Below are positions 7,536 to 15,809 of a stretch of DNA of 64,000 nt, one piece after another. The stretch comes from Cyanobacteria bacterium FACHB-471 (GTDB taxonomy: Bacteria; Cyanobacteriota; Cyanobacteriia; Elainellales; Elainellaceae). The position numbers and the translations under genes are program-made. Positions within the stretch are counted from its first letter, which is position 1; the number at the start of each line of letters is the position of its first letter. Location: contig JACJOC010000085.1 in assembly GCA_014695345.1 (NCBI GenBank), positions 1 through 64,000 of the forward strand. The letters are read 5' to 3'. The notes under the pieces are model-generated. The model was given only the letters and a program-made list of their open reading frames with translations. It had not been told where the DNA came from and searched no databases.

Positions 7536-8927
7536 CTAAACATTCACCACCGATTTATCGGGCATGACTGACGCAGGTGTGATCTCTCCCAGCAGTTCAT
7601 CATCTTCACCCGTAATTAACCGAGCGCCTCGATTTTTGGTGAAATAGCTCCACGCCCACTGAGTCATGACGATCAGCTTATTATCAAACTCAACCAGGTA
7701 GTAGATGTGAACGAAAATCCAGATCAACCAGGCAGGTAAACCAGCAAACTTGAGCTTACCCAGGTTTGCCACCGCTGCGTTGCGCCCAATCACCGCCAAA
7801 CTGCCGCCATCAGAATACTGGAAGGCTGGCACTGTTTGCCCCTCAAGCCGCTGCTTGATCAGCTTGGCAATGTAGCTACCCTGCTGCATTGCGACAGGTG
7901 CTACACCTGGAAGGGGTTTGTCACCCTGATGGGCAAAATGAGCCAGATCGCCCACCACAAAAATGTTTGGATGTCCCGGCACAGACAGATCCGATTCCAC
8001 GATTACCCGACCGACGCGATCGAGTTCTGCACCTGCGCGCTCTGCCAACACTTTCCCCATCGCGGAGGCCTTAACTCCAGCCGCCCAAAGGATTGTGCGA
8101 GATTGAATCTGTTCGGTGCGATCGCCCTGCTTCATCGTCACCACATTGTCATCAATATTGGTGACCAGAGTGCGCGTCTGCACCGTCACACCCAACTGAG
8201 TCAGCGACTTTTCGGCTTCTGCTGACAACTCAGGTGGATAAGGAGGCAACACCCGATCCAGTCCTTCCAGCAAGAAGATGCGGGCTTCAGTCGTGTCGAT
8301 GTTGCGGAAGTCGTGCTTGAGCGTCGTGTGAGCCAACTCTGCCAGTGCGCCTGCAAGCTCTACGCCGGTTGGACCACCCCCTACTACCACAAAGGTCAAC
8401 CAGGCACGCCGCTTCTCAGGATCAGGCTCCTTCTCAGCCGCCTCAAATGCCATGAAGATCCGTCGCCGCATTTCCAACGCATCTTCAACGGTTTTTAAGC
8501 CTGGAGCAACGTTTTCCCAGGCATCGTTACCAAAGTAGTGATGGCTCACGCCCGTCGCTACGATCAGGCTGTCGTACTCTAAAGTCTGGTTTCGCAGCGT
8601 CACCTGCCGCTGCTCAGAGTCGATATCCGTCACCTCATCCATCAACACTTTGACATTGCGGCTACCGCTGAGAACGGCGCGCAGAGGTGAGGAAATGTCT
8701 CCGGGAGACAGGCCACCCGTTGCCACCTGGTAGAGCAATGGTTGAAACAAGTGAAAGTTGCGCTTATCAACCAGCGTCACTTCTACAGGAGCGCGACTCA
8801 GCGCTTTGGCTGCATACAGTCCACCAAAACCACCGCCAACGATCACAACCTTGTGGGGGGATGGACGATTCTCTGCGTCTGACATCAGCTCCTGCTCCGC
8901 TTGAATAGGTTTTGCAATGGTGTTCAC
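7536..8927 (-). CDS. ndb: Type II NAD(P)H dehydrogenase (NDH-2)
   Basis: A 463-residue single-subunit flavoprotein that oxidises NAD(P)H and reduces quinone at the membrane without pumping protons. It has an FAD-binding GGGFGG (about residues 31-36) followed by FHLFQPLLYQVATGGLSP, and the second nucleotide-binding motif GGGPTGVELAGALAEL. The C-terminal FAD contact reads NIFVVGDLAHF. A hydrophobic C-terminal segment (LPAWLIWIFVHIYYLVEF) should bind the membrane. Length is normal for cyanobacterial NDH-2 proteins, which are thought to act partly as redox sensors of the quinone pool. Which of the NdbA/B/C forms it is cannot be decided here. Confidence 0.92.
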   Translation of the reverse strand: MNTIAKPIQAEQELMSDAENRPSPHKVVIVGGGFGGLYAAKALSRAPVEVTLVDKRNFHLFQPLLYQVATGGLSPGDISSPLRAVLSGSRNVKVLMDEVTDIDSEQRQVTLRNQTLEYDSLIVATGVSHHYFGNDAWENVAPGLKTVEDALEMRRRIFMAFEAAEKEPDPEKRRAWLTFVVVGGGPTGVELAGALAELAHTTLKHDFRNIDTTEARIFLLEGLDRVLPPYPPELSAEAEKSLTQLGVTVQTRTLVTNIDDNVVTMKQGDRTEQIQSRTILWAAGVKASAMGKVLAERAGAELDRVGRVIVESDLSVPGHPNIFVVGDLAHFAHQGDKPLPGVAPVAMQQGSYIAKLIKQRLEGQTVPAFQYSDGGSLAVIGRNAAVANLGKLKFAGLPAWLIWIFVHIYYLVEFDNKLIVMTQWAWSYFTKNRGARLITGEDDELLGEITPASVMPDKSVVNV

Positions 8928-9127
8928 TAAACAAGCTGTATGACTGTGGATTTTGACAGCTTGTTTCGGTTTCTCTGTCTAAATATTTTTACACAAATTT
9001 ACACTATAACCACCACTTTTGCACAGGTTCACTGAGTATTTATACACAGCAGCGATCGCTACATCTAATATTTGCGATCGCCCCCTTGTCCTTAATGCAA
9101 TGGGCTAATGCAGTGAATGACTTTTAG

Positions 9128-10192
9128 TCATTTCTTTTCAGGATGATCGCTCTCACCGGAAGGCGTACCCAGTTGATTGATTATCTTGATCATCTGGTAC
9201 AGTCGCCCCAAATCTCGCTGATTAAAGCTCATGACTAAGCGTGGTAGCTCTGCCATTTCACCGTTGATTTTTTCGGGTACTGCTGGACTTTTCTCAATCT
9301 TTCCCTCTAACAAAATATCTGGGAAGGCTTCGTTGAGGTAATCTACATCTGCGTCAGAAAGTTCGCACTTGAGCCGTAGCACCAGCTTCCCCTGCGTATA
9401 CCGGCTGGAATGGAAAACGCGGTAAAAGCTAATGATCGCTTCATAAGCCACATCCAGGCGATCGGTGATGGTGTAGAGGCTCAAATCATCCGGGCTAATC
9501 AGACCATTTCGCAGCAGTTGATTCTTCACATAATCCTGCCAGCCCAGCCAATATTCGCCCCCTGGACGATCAATCAGTACTAGCGGCAGCAAATCGGATT
9601 TGCCCGTTTGAATCAATGTGAGGCATTCAAAAGCCTCGTCCTGGGTACCAAAGCCACCTGGAAACAGGGCCAGAGCATCGCTTTCCCGCAAAAAGAAGAG
9701 CTTACGAGTAAAGAAATACTTGAAGTTGATCAGCTTGCGATCGCCCTCAATGTAAGGATTAGCGCCCTGCTCAAATGGAAGCTGAATGTTCAAGCCAAAG
9801 GAGCGATCGGCACCCGCCCCCTCGTTTCCAGCCTGCATGATGCCACCGCCCGCCCCCGTCATCACCATAAACCCTTGCTGAGTGATGTATCGGGCAAACT
9901 CCGCAGCCATCTTGTAATGAGGACTCTCTGGCAAAATCCGAGCTGAGCCAAAAATTGTCACCTTACGTACATGACGATAAGGATAGAATCCTCTGAATGC
10001 TCTCTCCATATCTTGCAGAGAAGCATTCAGAATCTTCCAATCCAGCCGATCCACCTCAACCTCTGCCATGCGAACCAGCGTCATGATTGCCTGCTGAACC
10101 AACTCCCCATGCATCATGTCTGGCAATTGGTCGATTAGGTTATTGACCTCTACCCGCAGCGAGTCAAGCGAATGGGATGAAGAAGATACCAT
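9128..10192 (-). CDS. LOG-family protein (lysine decarboxylase-like Rossmann fold, TIGR00730-related)
   Basis: A 354-residue protein with the LOG family core: FGSAR near residue 84, the nucleotide-binding GAGGGIMQAGNEGA and the hallmark PGGFGTQDE. LOG enzymes cleave cytokinin-type nucleoside monophosphates or nucleotides to free base and ribose-5-phosphate. This longer form has an N-terminal helical extension of about 80 residues and a C-terminal extension of about 90, as in conserved cyanobacterial homologues. The substrate is unknown. The start is ATG at 10192 and the gene stands alone. Confidence 0.85.
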   Translation of the reverse strand: MVSSSSHSLDSLRVEVNNLIDQLPDMMHGELVQQAIMTLVRMAEVEVDRLDWKILNASLQDMERAFRGFYPYRHVRKVTIFGSARILPESPHYKMAAEFARYITQQGFMVMTGAGGGIMQAGNEGAGADRSFGLNIQLPFEQGANPYIEGDRKLINFKYFFTRKLFFLRESDALALFPGGFGTQDEAFECLTLIQTGKSDLLPLVLIDRPGGEYWLGWQDYVKNQLLRNGLISPDDLSLYTITDRLDVAYEAIISFYRVFHSSRYTQGKLVLRLKCELSDADVDYLNEAFPDILLEGKIEKSPAVPEKINGEMAELPRLVMSFNQRDLGRLYQMIKIINQLGTPSGESDHPEKK

Positions 10193-10531
10193 GAAGTTCT
10201 TTAACGGAAGGCACTCTATTTTACTGAGGTTTCGGTCGGGTTGCCCTTAAACCAGACAAAATCACCCTTTCGGGTACACGGATTTTGCCCTACTTAAAAT
10301 GTTTGAAAGTTTGCCCCTAAACGGCACAAACACAAGAACAAACTCGTCAGTACATACGAAGGGAATCTGCCAAAGAAGATTTGCGCTGTTCAGAATCATC
10401 TTCCTTCAGGCTCTCCCTTAAACTCACTAGCAAAAAAGACTAAACAACCCTGAAGGGAGAGAGTTCTTCGCTCTTCTCCGCTCAAGATTGCCTAAGTCTT
10501 ATGCAATTTTCAGAGATGTTTTCCCTTAGGT
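10193..10531. other. Intergenic region between trxA and the LOG gene, with alternative stem-loops
   Basis: This 339-bp region holds no recognisable gene. Two mutually exclusive pairings exist between 10403-10419 and 10449-10461: CCTTCAGG with CCTGAAGG, and CTCTCCCTT with AAGGGAGAG. A poly-A run at about 10432 (T-run on the minus strand) lies between the arms. It may be the 3' end region of trxA transcripts. Confidence 0.4.
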
Positions 10532-10855
10532 TTAGAGATATTTCTCTAGGGTGTTAGCTAGCGTTGTCTTAGGAACCGCACCAACAACCATATCGACTCG
10601 TTGTCCTCCCTTGAAGATCATCAAAGTCGGGATACTGCGAATGCCATACTGACTTGCAACGCTGGGATTCTCGTCAGTATTAACTTTAACGACTTTAATC
10701 TGTCCGGTGTACTGCTCAGCGATCTCGTCAACGACAGGTGCAACCATGCGGCAAGGGCCGCACCAGGGTGCCCAAAAATCTACTAAAACGGGAACTTCAC
10801 TATCAAGTACTTCTTGCTTAAAAGTAGAATCCGTAACTTGCGCGGCTGCTGACAT
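10532..10855 (-). CDS. trxA: Thioredoxin
   Basis: A 107-residue thioredoxin with the redox-active WCGPC at residues 31-35, preceded by VLVDFWAP, and the cis-Pro region [11 protein letters not shown]. It reduces disulfides of target enzymes using electrons from thioredoxin reductase. An upstream in-frame start at 10924 would add 23 residues of no thioredoxin character, so the ATG at 10855 is preferred. The gene lies downstream of Yfr1 and guaB3 on the same strand, an arrangement known in other cyanobacteria. Yfr1 has its own terminator in between. Confidence 0.95.
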   Translation of the reverse strand: MSAAAQVTDSTFKQEVLDSEVPVLVDFWAPWCGPCRMVAPVVDEIAEQYTGQIKVVKVNTDENPSVASQYGIRSIPTLMIFKGGQRVDMVVGAVPKTTLANTLEKYL

Positions 10856-11122
10856 GCCTGAAAAATCCTTGCCTACGTGATCTGTCAAAATCTTACCATA
10901 GTGAAACGAACCGCCTTCGACCAAGAGATGTATATCACTAGATACAACTTAACGGAATGTTGAAGCTACTCATGTTTGTGTCATTTCTGATTTAGCAACG
11001 TAGGCATTTGTATGTTGCTCATCTTCAAACTTCAGCTTGATGAACTAGAAGGATTGAAAGTAAAGATTCAAAATTTTTCCGCTAACTATTCTGGATTGAC
11101 TGCTTTGGTGAAGTAGTTCCTT

Positions 11123-11198
11123 TAAAAGAGGAACCGCCTGAACGGTAGTCCAGGCGGAGTGTGGTGTGAGGAGTGAACGGAAACATGCGTCTCCGCTA
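11123..11198 (-). ncRNA. yfr1: Yfr1 small regulatory RNA
   Basis: The minus strand carries the invariant unpaired core of Yfr1, ACTCCTCACAC (11174-11164). It is flanked by a 5' stem-loop (CGGA paired with TCCG, about 11194-11178) and a 3' terminator hairpin CCGCCTG/CAGGCGG (11157-11134) followed by TTCCTCTTTT. This is the known Yfr1 architecture, and its place between guaB-type and trxA genes is the documented location in several cyanobacteria. Yfr1 acts in trans on mRNAs, for example for outer-membrane porins, by pairing through the core. The 5' end is inferred from the -10 box; the length of about 75 nt is slightly longer than usual. Confidence 0.92.
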
Positions 11199-11204
11199 CT
11201 TTCT

Positions 11205-11210
11205 ATTGTA
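11205..11210 (-). promoter_or_regulatory. -10 box of the yfr1 promoter
   Basis: On the minus strand TACAAT lies about 7 bp upstream of the expected Yfr1 5' end. No good -35 is evident, although TGGAAA lies about 16 bp further upstream. Confidence 0.6.
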
Positions 11211-11288
11211 GGCGATAGTTATAGTTTTTCCAGCAGTTCACCCAAACGGAAAGGATAAACTTATTGAAATAACTTGACAAAACTACGC

Positions 11289-12452
11289 TTACTTGCCCAT
11301 GCCTAATTGTTGCGCTTTTTGGTAAACCTTACCTTCAGTGAGCAGAGAGGGTGCAATTACAACTTCTACCTGCTGCATTTCTCGAATGTCTTTAGCACCA
11401 AGGGTACCCATACTGGTTTGCAGAGCCCCCAGTAGGTTGTGAGTGCCGTCGTCAAGCTGGGCAGGACCACGCAAAATTTGCTCTAGGGTGCCAGTCGTGC
11501 CGACGCGAATTCGCGTGCCTCTGGGCAGGACAGGGCTGGGTGTCGCCATTCCCCAGTGATAGCCGCGACCGGGAGCTTCTTTTGCTCTAGCAAAGGGAGA
11601 ACCAATCATTACACCATCAGCACCGCAGGCAATACATTTACAGATATCTCCACCTGTAACGAGTCCGCCATCTGCAATTACAGGGACATAATTTCCGGTT
11701 TCCTGATAATAATCATCTCGTGCTGCGGCACAGTCTGCGACTGCTGTGGCTTGAGGTACGCCCACTCCTAGCACGCCGCGTGAGGTGCAAGCTGCACCTG
11801 GGCCAATGCCAACTAACACTGCTGCTGCCCCTGCTTTCATCAAGTTGAGGGCAACTTCGTAGGTGACGCAGTTACCCAGCACGACCGGAATTGGCATTTG
11901 TTGGCAAAACTCTGCCAGGTCGAGCGGTGTGACGGCTTCAGGCGATAGGTGGGCGGTTGAAACGACGGTTGCCTGAATGAAGAACAAATCTGCTCCCGCC
12001 TTAGCGACAGCCGAGCCGTACCGAGTTGCTCCAAGGGGAGTAGCACTGACCGCAGCGATGCCACCCTGTTGCTTGATTTCCTGAATCCGCCGTTCGATCA
12101 GTTCTGGCTTGACCGGTTCTGCATAAAGTTCTTGCATCAGCGGCACAAATTCGGTAGTGCCAACTGCGGCAATGCGATCGAGGATGGGGTTGGGGTCTTC
12201 GTAGCGAGTCTGAATTCCTTCCAGGTTGAGTACGCCCAGTGCGCCCATTTGCGAGAGCTGCACTGCCATCTGTACATCAACGACTCCATCCATTGCGCTG
12301 GCGATGATGGGAATTTCACGTTCAATTCCACCGATGCGCCAGCTAGTGTCTGCCAATTTTGGGTCTAGCGTTCGCTGTCCAGGGACGAGTGCGATTTCGT
12401 CAAACCCATATGCCCTACGGGCCGCTTTGCCCCTGCCAATTTGAATGTTCAC
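11289..12452 (-). CDS. guaB3: GuaB3-family IMP dehydrogenase-related protein
   Basis: A 387-residue (beta/alpha)8 protein of the IMP dehydrogenase/GMP reductase superfamily, in the GuaB3 subfamily common in cyanobacteria and actinobacteria. It starts MNIQIGRGKAARRAYGFDEIALVPG and has the active-site loop VGIGPGAACTSRGVLGVGVPQ, where the Cys would form the thioimidate with the nucleotide. This is followed by VIADGGLVTGGDICKCIACGADGVMIGSPFA. There is no CBS pair. By homology it acts in purine nucleotide interconversion. It is the last minus-strand gene of this block and is followed by Yfr1. Confidence 0.92.
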   Translation of the reverse strand: MNIQIGRGKAARRAYGFDEIALVPGQRTLDPKLADTSWRIGGIEREIPIIASAMDGVVDVQMAVQLSQMGALGVLNLEGIQTRYEDPNPILDRIAAVGTTEFVPLMQELYAEPVKPELIERRIQEIKQQGGIAAVSATPLGATRYGSAVAKAGADLFFIQATVVSTAHLSPEAVTPLDLAEFCQQMPIPVVLGNCVTYEVALNLMKAGAAAVLVGIGPGAACTSRGVLGVGVPQATAVADCAAARDDYYQETGNYVPVIADGGLVTGGDICKCIACGADGVMIGSPFARAKEAPGRGYHWGMATPSPVLPRGTRIRVGTTGTLEQILRGPAQLDDGTHNLLGALQTSMGTLGAKDIREMQQVEVVIAPSLLTEGKVYQKAQQLGMGK

Positions 12453-12594
12453 GCTTTTAATTCTTCTATAACCCGTTAAGGCTAGACTATCAAATCTAGA
12501 ACAAAATTAATGCAGCCTAACTATTAAAAACCGAGGGAACACCCTTCCAGGGGAACTCCCCAGTTCTATTCATTTGGCGATTGGAGGAATTGAG

Positions 12595-13233
12595 TTGAGT
12601 CTGACGCTGTACTTACTTCGACATGGGCAAACCGATTGCAGTCGCGCCAATTTGTTTTGTGGCTCGATTGACCCAGAGTTAACGCCCGAAGGAATGGAAA
12701 TGGCTCAGGAGTTTGCGGCAGCTTACCGCAATACAGCTTGGGAAGCAGTTTTTGGTAGCCCAATGCGGCGAACCCAGGCGACGGCTCAGCCACTTTGTGA
12801 GGCAATTGGGCAATCTATTCAACTGCGAGATGGGTTGAAGGAGATTAATTACGGTAAGTGGGAGGGGCAGACGGTCGAGACAGTCAGACAGGATTATCAT
12901 GATGACTATATTCGCTGGCTGGCTGATCCGGCATGGAATCCACCGACGGGTGGGGAGGCAGCGATCGCCATTGCCAACCGTGCCCTGGGTGTCATTGAAG
13001 AAATCCAGCAACGCTATCCTCAGGGCAACGTCCTGATTGTTTCTCACAAGGCAACGATTCGGATTATTCTTTCTAGCCTTTTGGGAATTGACGTGGGGCG
13101 GTTCCGATATCGGTTGGGCTGTCCAGTGGGTTCGGTTAGCGTGGTTGAGTTTGGCTCTCACGGCCCATTAGTCAAGGCGGTTGCCGATCGCCTTCACCTG
13201 AGTGAACGACTGCGCAACCTACCGGGAACTTGA
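12595..13233 (+). CDS. Histidine phosphatase family protein (phosphoglycerate mutase-like)
   Basis: A 212-residue branch-1 histidine phosphatase. LRHGQTDCSR (catalytic RHG near residue 9) is followed by SPMRRTQATA, KEINYGKWEGQ and VSHKATIRIILSSLLG with the second catalytic His. The TTG at 12595 is chosen because GGAGG lies 7 bp upstream. A TTG at 12574 would place that site inside the gene. Possible roles include alpha-ribazole phosphatase or a general phosphatase; the sequence does not decide. A glycosyltransferase gene follows 15 bp downstream, so the two are probably co-transcribed. Confidence 0.87.
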   Translation: MSLTLYLLRHGQTDCSRANLFCGSIDPELTPEGMEMAQEFAAAYRNTAWEAVFGSPMRRTQATAQPLCEAIGQSIQLRDGLKEINYGKWEGQTVETVRQDYHDDYIRWLADPAWNPPTGGEAAIAIANRALGVIEEIQQRYPQGNVLIVSHKATIRIILSSLLGIDVGRFRYRLGCPVGSVSVVEFGSHGPLVKAVADRLHLSERLRNLPGT

Positions 13234-13248
13234 AGTAGGAACTTAAAG

Positions 13249-14001
13249 ATGGCTCGCGTTTCGATTGTGATGCCAACACTCAATGAGGCAAGCTGCTTAG
13301 GACGCACTTTGCGTCACTTGAGTTTGCTTGACCCTGCGGCAGCAGAGGTGCTGATTGTAGATGGGGGCAGTACGGATGAAACGCTAGCGATCGCTCGTCA
13401 AACCCAGCAAGCCTTCCCTCAGACAGAAATGCGTATTCTGTTAACGGAGCAGTGTGGGCGATCGCTGCAAATGAATCGAGGAGCAGAGGCTGCAACGGGC
13501 GATATTCTCTGCTTTTTACACGCAGATACTCTGGTTCCAGATGATTTAGTCACGGTTGTGATTGACACTCTAGCTGATTCGACTGTTGCCTGTGGGGGGT
13601 TTATCTCGCTCATGGCTGGCACTCAGACAACCCGCTGGGGCGTATCACTGCACAACTATTTGAAAACATATTACGCGCCGCTGATTTTTCGTCCCCATTT
13701 GTTCCTGAAAGGGATGCGGCTGCTGTTTGGCGACCAAGTGATGTTTTGTCGGCGGGAGGATTTTTGGGCGTGTGGTGGCTTTGATGCAGCAATGCCAATT
13801 ATGGAAGAGGCGGATTTGTGCTTGAAGCTGACGCAGCGTGGACGAATTCGGCAGGTCAATCGGGTGGTGCAATCGTGCGATCGCCGTGTAGCAAAATGGG
13901 GGACACTCAAAGCAACTGCGATTTATCTCTACATTGGGTTGCTCTGGGGCATTGGTGTTTCGCCTGCATACCTGAAGCAGTTCTATGAAGATGTTCGCTA
14001 G
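13249..14001 (+). CDS. TIGR04283-type family 2 glycosyltransferase (arsenosugar/selenodomain-associated)
   Basis: A 250-residue GT-A glycosyltransferase. VSIVMPTLNEASCLGRTL starts the nucleotide-sugar fold, VDGGSTDET and LHADT follow (the DXD-like site), and the acceptor part contains GDQVMFCRREDFWACGGFD with PIMEEADLC. The short length and the FLKGMRLLFGDQ region match the TIGR04283 group, which contains proteins linked to arsenosugar synthesis. No arsenic gene neighbours are present, so that role is not supported by context. A C-terminal hydrophobic stretch (YLYIGLLWGIGVSPAYL) may touch the membrane. Confidence 0.88.
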   Translation: MARVSIVMPTLNEASCLGRTLRHLSLLDPAAAEVLIVDGGSTDETLAIARQTQQAFPQTEMRILLTEQCGRSLQMNRGAEAATGDILCFLHADTLVPDDLVTVVIDTLADSTVACGGFISLMAGTQTTRWGVSLHNYLKTYYAPLIFRPHLFLKGMRLLFGDQVMFCRREDFWACGGFDAAMPIMEEADLCLKLTQRGRIRQVNRVVQSCDRRVAKWGTLKATAIYLYIGLLWGIGVSPAYLKQFYEDVR

Positions 14002-14243
14002 GTCACAAAACCACAAGAGTTTGATAGAGCCTAACCCTAGGGCAAAAAATCATGAGGTGTGGATAAAAGCTTGAGTCATCTGTCTAAAAGCCCTGGTGAT
14101 TTCAACCGATAGTCAGGATACTTAAACAAGGACTCTGCTGACCTTAAATAGAAACGGATTGTGGGAAACTTCGTTGGGAGCATCCCACCTTTGTGTTTTT
14201 ATAGTGGGCGGAAAAGCGCAGGACAGGAGCAGGCAAAGCAGAC

Positions 14244-15800
14244 GTGAGCAAAGCAGACGCAAGCAAGACGGGTGAGGGCAAGGCAGACATTTTGGTCGTG
14301 GATGACCATCCAGCCAATCTTCGGCTGCTCTCGGCGATGCTTGAGAAACAGGGATATCAGGTCAGGAAAGCACTCAGCGGACAGCTTGCTCTAGATTCTG
14401 TTGAGGCATCTCTGCCGGATATTGTTTTACTCGATGTCAATATGCCTCAGATGAGCGGTTACGAAGTTTGCGCCAAGCTAAAGGCAGCAGAACGGACTCG
14501 CGACCTACCGGTAATTTTCTTAAGTGCTGCTTCAGAGGCGCTCAATAAAATTTATGCGTTTGAGGTGGGAGGTACAGACTACATCACCAAGCCATTTCAG
14601 TTAGAGGATGTGCTGATTCGGGTAGAGAATCAGTTGACGATTCAGCGACAGAAGAGACAGCTTACCGAGCAAAATACTCGGCTTCAGCAAGAAATTCGCG
14701 ATCGCCAACAGGCAGAAGCCGCCCTGCGACGCAGCGAAGCCCAGAACCAGGCTGTATTGGCAGCCATTCCCGACTTGATGTTTCGCGTTCGTCGAGACGG
14801 GGTTTATCTAGACTATTTCCCGGCTAAAGGGTTCCATGAACCACTATCGCCTGAGATGGAGCGGATTGGGCGAAAAATGATGGATGTGATTCCTACAGAA
14901 ATGGCGCGGCGACAACAGCAGTATATGGAATTGGTGCTACAAACGGGTGAGATTGAGGTGTATGAGCAGCAGTATGAGGTAGATGGCAAACTCTTTGAGG
15001 AAGAGGTGCGCGTTGTTGTCAGCGGTGAAGATGAGGTGTTGTTTATCGTGCGGGATATTGGCGATCGCCGCCGCATTGAGCGAGCGCTTTATGAAGCTCA
15101 ACGCAAATCTGAAACGTTGCTGCTGAACATTTTGCCTAAAATCATCGCGGATCAACTCAAGAAGAATCAAGACTCTGTGAATCAAGAGAATGGGGCGATC
15201 GCAGAACAGTTCAGCGAAGCCACAATTCTGTTTGCTGACATCGTTGACTTTACCTCTCAGGCGGCGCGGACTCGTCCAACGGACCTGGTGAATCTGCTCA
15301 ACCAGATTTTTTCGACCTTTGACCAACTGGTCGAACAGCACGGCTTGGAGAAAATTAAGACAATTGGAGATGCTTACATGGCAGTGGGCGGGCTGCCAAC
15401 TCCCAGAGATGACCATGCTGAGGCGATCGCGGATCTTGCCCTGGACATGCAGCAAGCGATTCAGCGGTTTCATCGAGATCAGGGTGAGCCGTTTCAACTG
15501 CGGATTGGCATCAACACAGGAGCTGTCGTCGCAGGTGTAATCGGCATCAAAAAGTTTAGCTATGACCTCTGGGGAGACACCGTCAACGTCGCTTCTCGGA
15601 TGGAAACCCAGGGTGAAGCCGGAAAAATTCAGGTGACAGCAGAAACCTATCAGCACCTTCAGCACCGCTACCAGTTTGAAAAACGAGGGGCGATCGCCGT
15701 CAAGGGCAAGGGCGAGATGACGACCTACTGGCTTTTAGCCAAAGCTTCTAACGATGAGCCGTCAATAGCAGACGCAGAACTCACTGCACAAATAAATTAG
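14244..15800 (+). CDS. Response regulator with PAS domain and class III adenylate cyclase domain
   Basis: A 518-residue protein. The receiver domain (about 14-130) keeps its DD pair (20-21), phosphoacceptor Asp64 (LLDVNMP) and Lys116 (TKPF). A coiled linker, a PAS-like domain (about 165-275, AVLAAIPDLMFRVRRDG) and the cyclase signalling helix (LLLNILPKIIADQLKK) lead to the catalytic domain (about 325-500). There ATILFADIVDFTS supplies the two metal Asp. KTIGDAYMA and YDLWGDTVNVAS carry the Lys and Asp typical of adenine selection. It should make cAMP under control of phosphorylation. The start is GTG. It ends 9 bp from the convergent hybrid kinase gene, a plausible partner. Confidence 0.92.
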   Translation: MSKADASKTGEGKADILVVDDHPANLRLLSAMLEKQGYQVRKALSGQLALDSVEASLPDIVLLDVNMPQMSGYEVCAKLKAAERTRDLPVIFLSAASEALNKIYAFEVGGTDYITKPFQLEDVLIRVENQLTIQRQKRQLTEQNTRLQQEIRDRQQAEAALRRSEAQNQAVLAAIPDLMFRVRRDGVYLDYFPAKGFHEPLSPEMERIGRKMMDVIPTEMARRQQQYMELVLQTGEIEVYEQQYEVDGKLFEEEVRVVVSGEDEVLFIVRDIGDRRRIERALYEAQRKSETLLLNILPKIIADQLKKNQDSVNQENGAIAEQFSEATILFADIVDFTSQAARTRPTDLVNLLNQIFSTFDQLVEQHGLEKIKTIGDAYMAVGGLPTPRDDHAEAIADLALDMQQAIQRFHRDQGEPFQLRIGINTGAVVAGVIGIKKFSYDLWGDTVNVASRMETQGEAGKIQVTAETYQHLQHRYQFEKRGAIAVKGKGEMTTYWLLAKASNDEPSIADAELTAQIN

Positions 15801-15809
15801 GACGCAGCC

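Noticed and set aside
13249-14001. Assignment to an arsenosugar pathway
   Set aside because: The sequence fits the TIGR04283 group, but no arsenic methyltransferase, radical SAM or arsenite genes are nearby, so the pathway is not claimed.
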